64,000 nt of DNA from Limibacillus halophilus (GTDB lineage Bacteria; Pseudomonadota; Alphaproteobacteria; Kiloniellales; CECT-8803). The position numbers and the translations under genes were made by a program. The notes below the pieces were generated by a model. The model had not been told where the DNA came from. It saw only the letters and a list, made by a program, of their open reading frames with translations, and did no database searches. This document shows positions 63,149 to 64,000 of this stretch, piece after piece; the stretch's first letter is position 1, and every line of letters begins with the position of its first letter. The stretch lies in assembly GCF_014191775.1 (NCBI RefSeq), contig NZ_JACHXA010000003.1, forward strand, positions 124,001 to 188,000. Reading direction: 5' to 3'.

Positions 63149-63913
63149 TTACCTCAACTCCGCTTTGAAACGCAGTCGGACATAATCGGCGGTCCAGTTC
63201 CCGTCCGCATCGCAAAGTTGCGGCCGCAAGGCTTCGACCACCTCGGCGATGTATGCTGGCTGCTCCGCATCCGGCAGCAATCGAATAAAGTTCTCGCCGA
63301 AGGTTTCCAACCAAGCGCTCAGATCGCCTGGGAGCGGTGTGGGCCGTGGGATCAGCTCGATATAGCTAACCTTGAACCCATGACTCTGCAGCTTGTCCAA
63401 ATACTCCTGTGGTTGCGGAAAGTACCAGGGAATGGCTGATTCCCCATCAAAGTTGCGCCGATCAAGTGCCGCCACCAGCGCATCTTTGATGGTCTTGACG
63501 TTATCACCGCCGCCCATTTCTCCAACAAATCGCCCGCCGGGCTTCAGAGCGCGAGCGACCCCATCAAGAACTGCATCAGGATCAAGCATCCAGTGAAGGG
63601 CTGCGTTCGTGAAGACCGCATCGAACTCGGACTGAAAGGCAAGCTCCTGGCCGTTCACAACCCGTGCGTCCAACCCCCTGGCCTTTGCCGCGGCGATTTG
63701 GTCCGCACTGGCATCGACAGCCACAACATCCAAGCCGCATTCAACCAGTTTCTCCGTCAGCGCTCCGTCGCCACAGCCCAGGTCTAGAACGCGTTCCCCG
63801 GCCTTGGGTACCAACAGTTCGATCAACGGCTCGCCGAGTTTGGCGACAAAGCCGGCATTCCGGATGTAGCGTGCGGGATCCCAGTGTTGCGTCTGCCCAT
63901 TCTTAGCCGGCAT
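63149..63913 (-). CDS. SAM-dependent methyltransferase, class I
   Basis: A 254-residue Rossmann methyltransferase. Motif I is RVLDLGCGDGALTEKL (residues 41-56), the acidic motif II is VVAVDASADQIAAAKARG, and the later strand is FDAVFTNAALHWMLDPDAVLDGVARALKPGGRF. The layout resembles trans-aconitate methyltransferase-like enzymes, but the substrate cannot be told. The ATG overlaps the preceding stop by one base (TAATG), so it is coupled to the partial gene at the window edge. Confidence 0.88.
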   Translation of the reverse strand: MPAKNGQTQHWDPARYIRNAGFVAKLGEPLIELLVPKAGERVLDLGCGDGALTEKLVECGLDVVAVDASADQIAAAKARGLDARVVNGQELAFQSEFDAVFTNAALHWMLDPDAVLDGVARALKPGGRFVGEMGGGDNVKTIKDALVAALDRRNFDGESAIPWYFPQPQEYLDKLQSHGFKVSYIELIPRPTPLPGDLSAWLETFGENFIRLLPDAEQPAYIAEVVEALRPQLCDADGNWTADYVRLRFKAELR

Positions 63914-63999
63914 TACTGGGCACCTTCGGCCGCCGCGTCGCTGAGGCTAAAAATAAAGCGCCCTAACATATCGACCACGTTGACGGAGCCTTGCGTGAA
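63913..63999 (-). CDS. C-terminal end of a probable MlaD-like MCE protein (cut by window end)
   Basis: Only 28 residues are visible, reading FTQGSVNVVDMLGRFIFSLS and then DAAAEGAQ to a TAA stop. The form TQ-S-x-N-x-x-D-x-(L/I)-G-(R/K)-F-I-(F/Y)-S matches the end of MlaD, the MCE-domain subunit of the lipid-asymmetry ABC transporter (E. coli MlaD has SAMVLEDLIGQFLYG). Alphaproteobacteria often have mlaD near aat and DUF2155, which agrees. The fragment is short, so this is a probable call. Confidence 0.55.
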   Translation of the reverse strand, partial: FTQGSVNVVDMLGRFIFSLSDAAAEGAQ

Positions 64000-64000
64000 C

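Overview
The window is about 64 kb of dense, GC-rich chromosome from an alphaproteobacterium. The best guess is a member of the Rhodospirillales/Kiloniellales side of the class. This rests on family and synteny evidence: HdaA with an N-terminal clamp-binding motif, EipB (DUF1849), DUF2066, DUF2155, a zinc-ribbon DNA polymerase IV, the pepA-holC / lptF-lptG / lptD-surA-pdxA-ksgA / gmk-yicC arrangement and the accB-accC-aat block. Genes are tightly packed, no stretch of more than about 220 bases lacks a gene, and I see no tRNA, rRNA, CRISPR array, insertion sequence or prophage. Both ends cut a gene: livH at the left and a probable mlaD at the right.

Layout. 1-5530: a branched-chain amino acid ABC transporter operon (livHMGF, a small membrane protein, and the binding protein). 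5617-8787: PLDc_N protein, SCP2 protein, MnmA and an alpha/beta hydrolase on the minus strand. 9435-14244: a sulfur/Fe-S operon read right to left, cysE-iscR-nifS-iscS-fdx-tenA. 14463-22788: hydrolase, anmK, tyrS, dinB, eipB, a hydroxyacid dehydrogenase, a DUF6505-like gene and aguA. 22931-34851: aspS, rnd, ppx-ppk, sixA, a degenerate SDR, and a four-gene operon DUF2066 / CDP-alcohol phosphatidyltransferase / PerM / HdaA joined by three GTGA overlaps. 34988-42706: purM-purN, a 41-residue oxidase-like subunit, ndk, an ABC-F ATPase, a DMT exporter and pepA-holC. 42890-50668: the outer-membrane assembly run lptF-lptG-lptD-surA-pdxA-ksgA. 50684-57117: yicC-gmk, a glutamine-synthetase-like enzyme, GNAT, an aminotransferase and a divergent gamma-glutamyltransferase lipoprotein. 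57188-63999: M48 protease, DsbA-like protein, aroQ, accB-accC, aat, DUF2155, a small unknown, a methyltransferase and the end of mlaD.

How the genes work together. Three themes recur. Sulfur: cysteine synthesis, its IscR regulator, two desulfurases and a ferredoxin sit together, with sulfur-using MnmA and thiamin-salvaging TenA close by. Envelope: LPS export, OMP chaperoning, periplasmic proteolysis and thiol chemistry, peptidoglycan recycling and phospholipid synthesis. Central housekeeping: translation, purines, polyphosphate and fatty-acid initiation.

I found no convincing new multi-gene system. The most useful leads are palindromes in divergent promoter regions (42757, 52322, 34923-34967, 14321), the Fe-S operon that has two desulfurases but no scaffold gene, and several family members with altered catalytic residues (SDR, gamma-glutamyltransferase).
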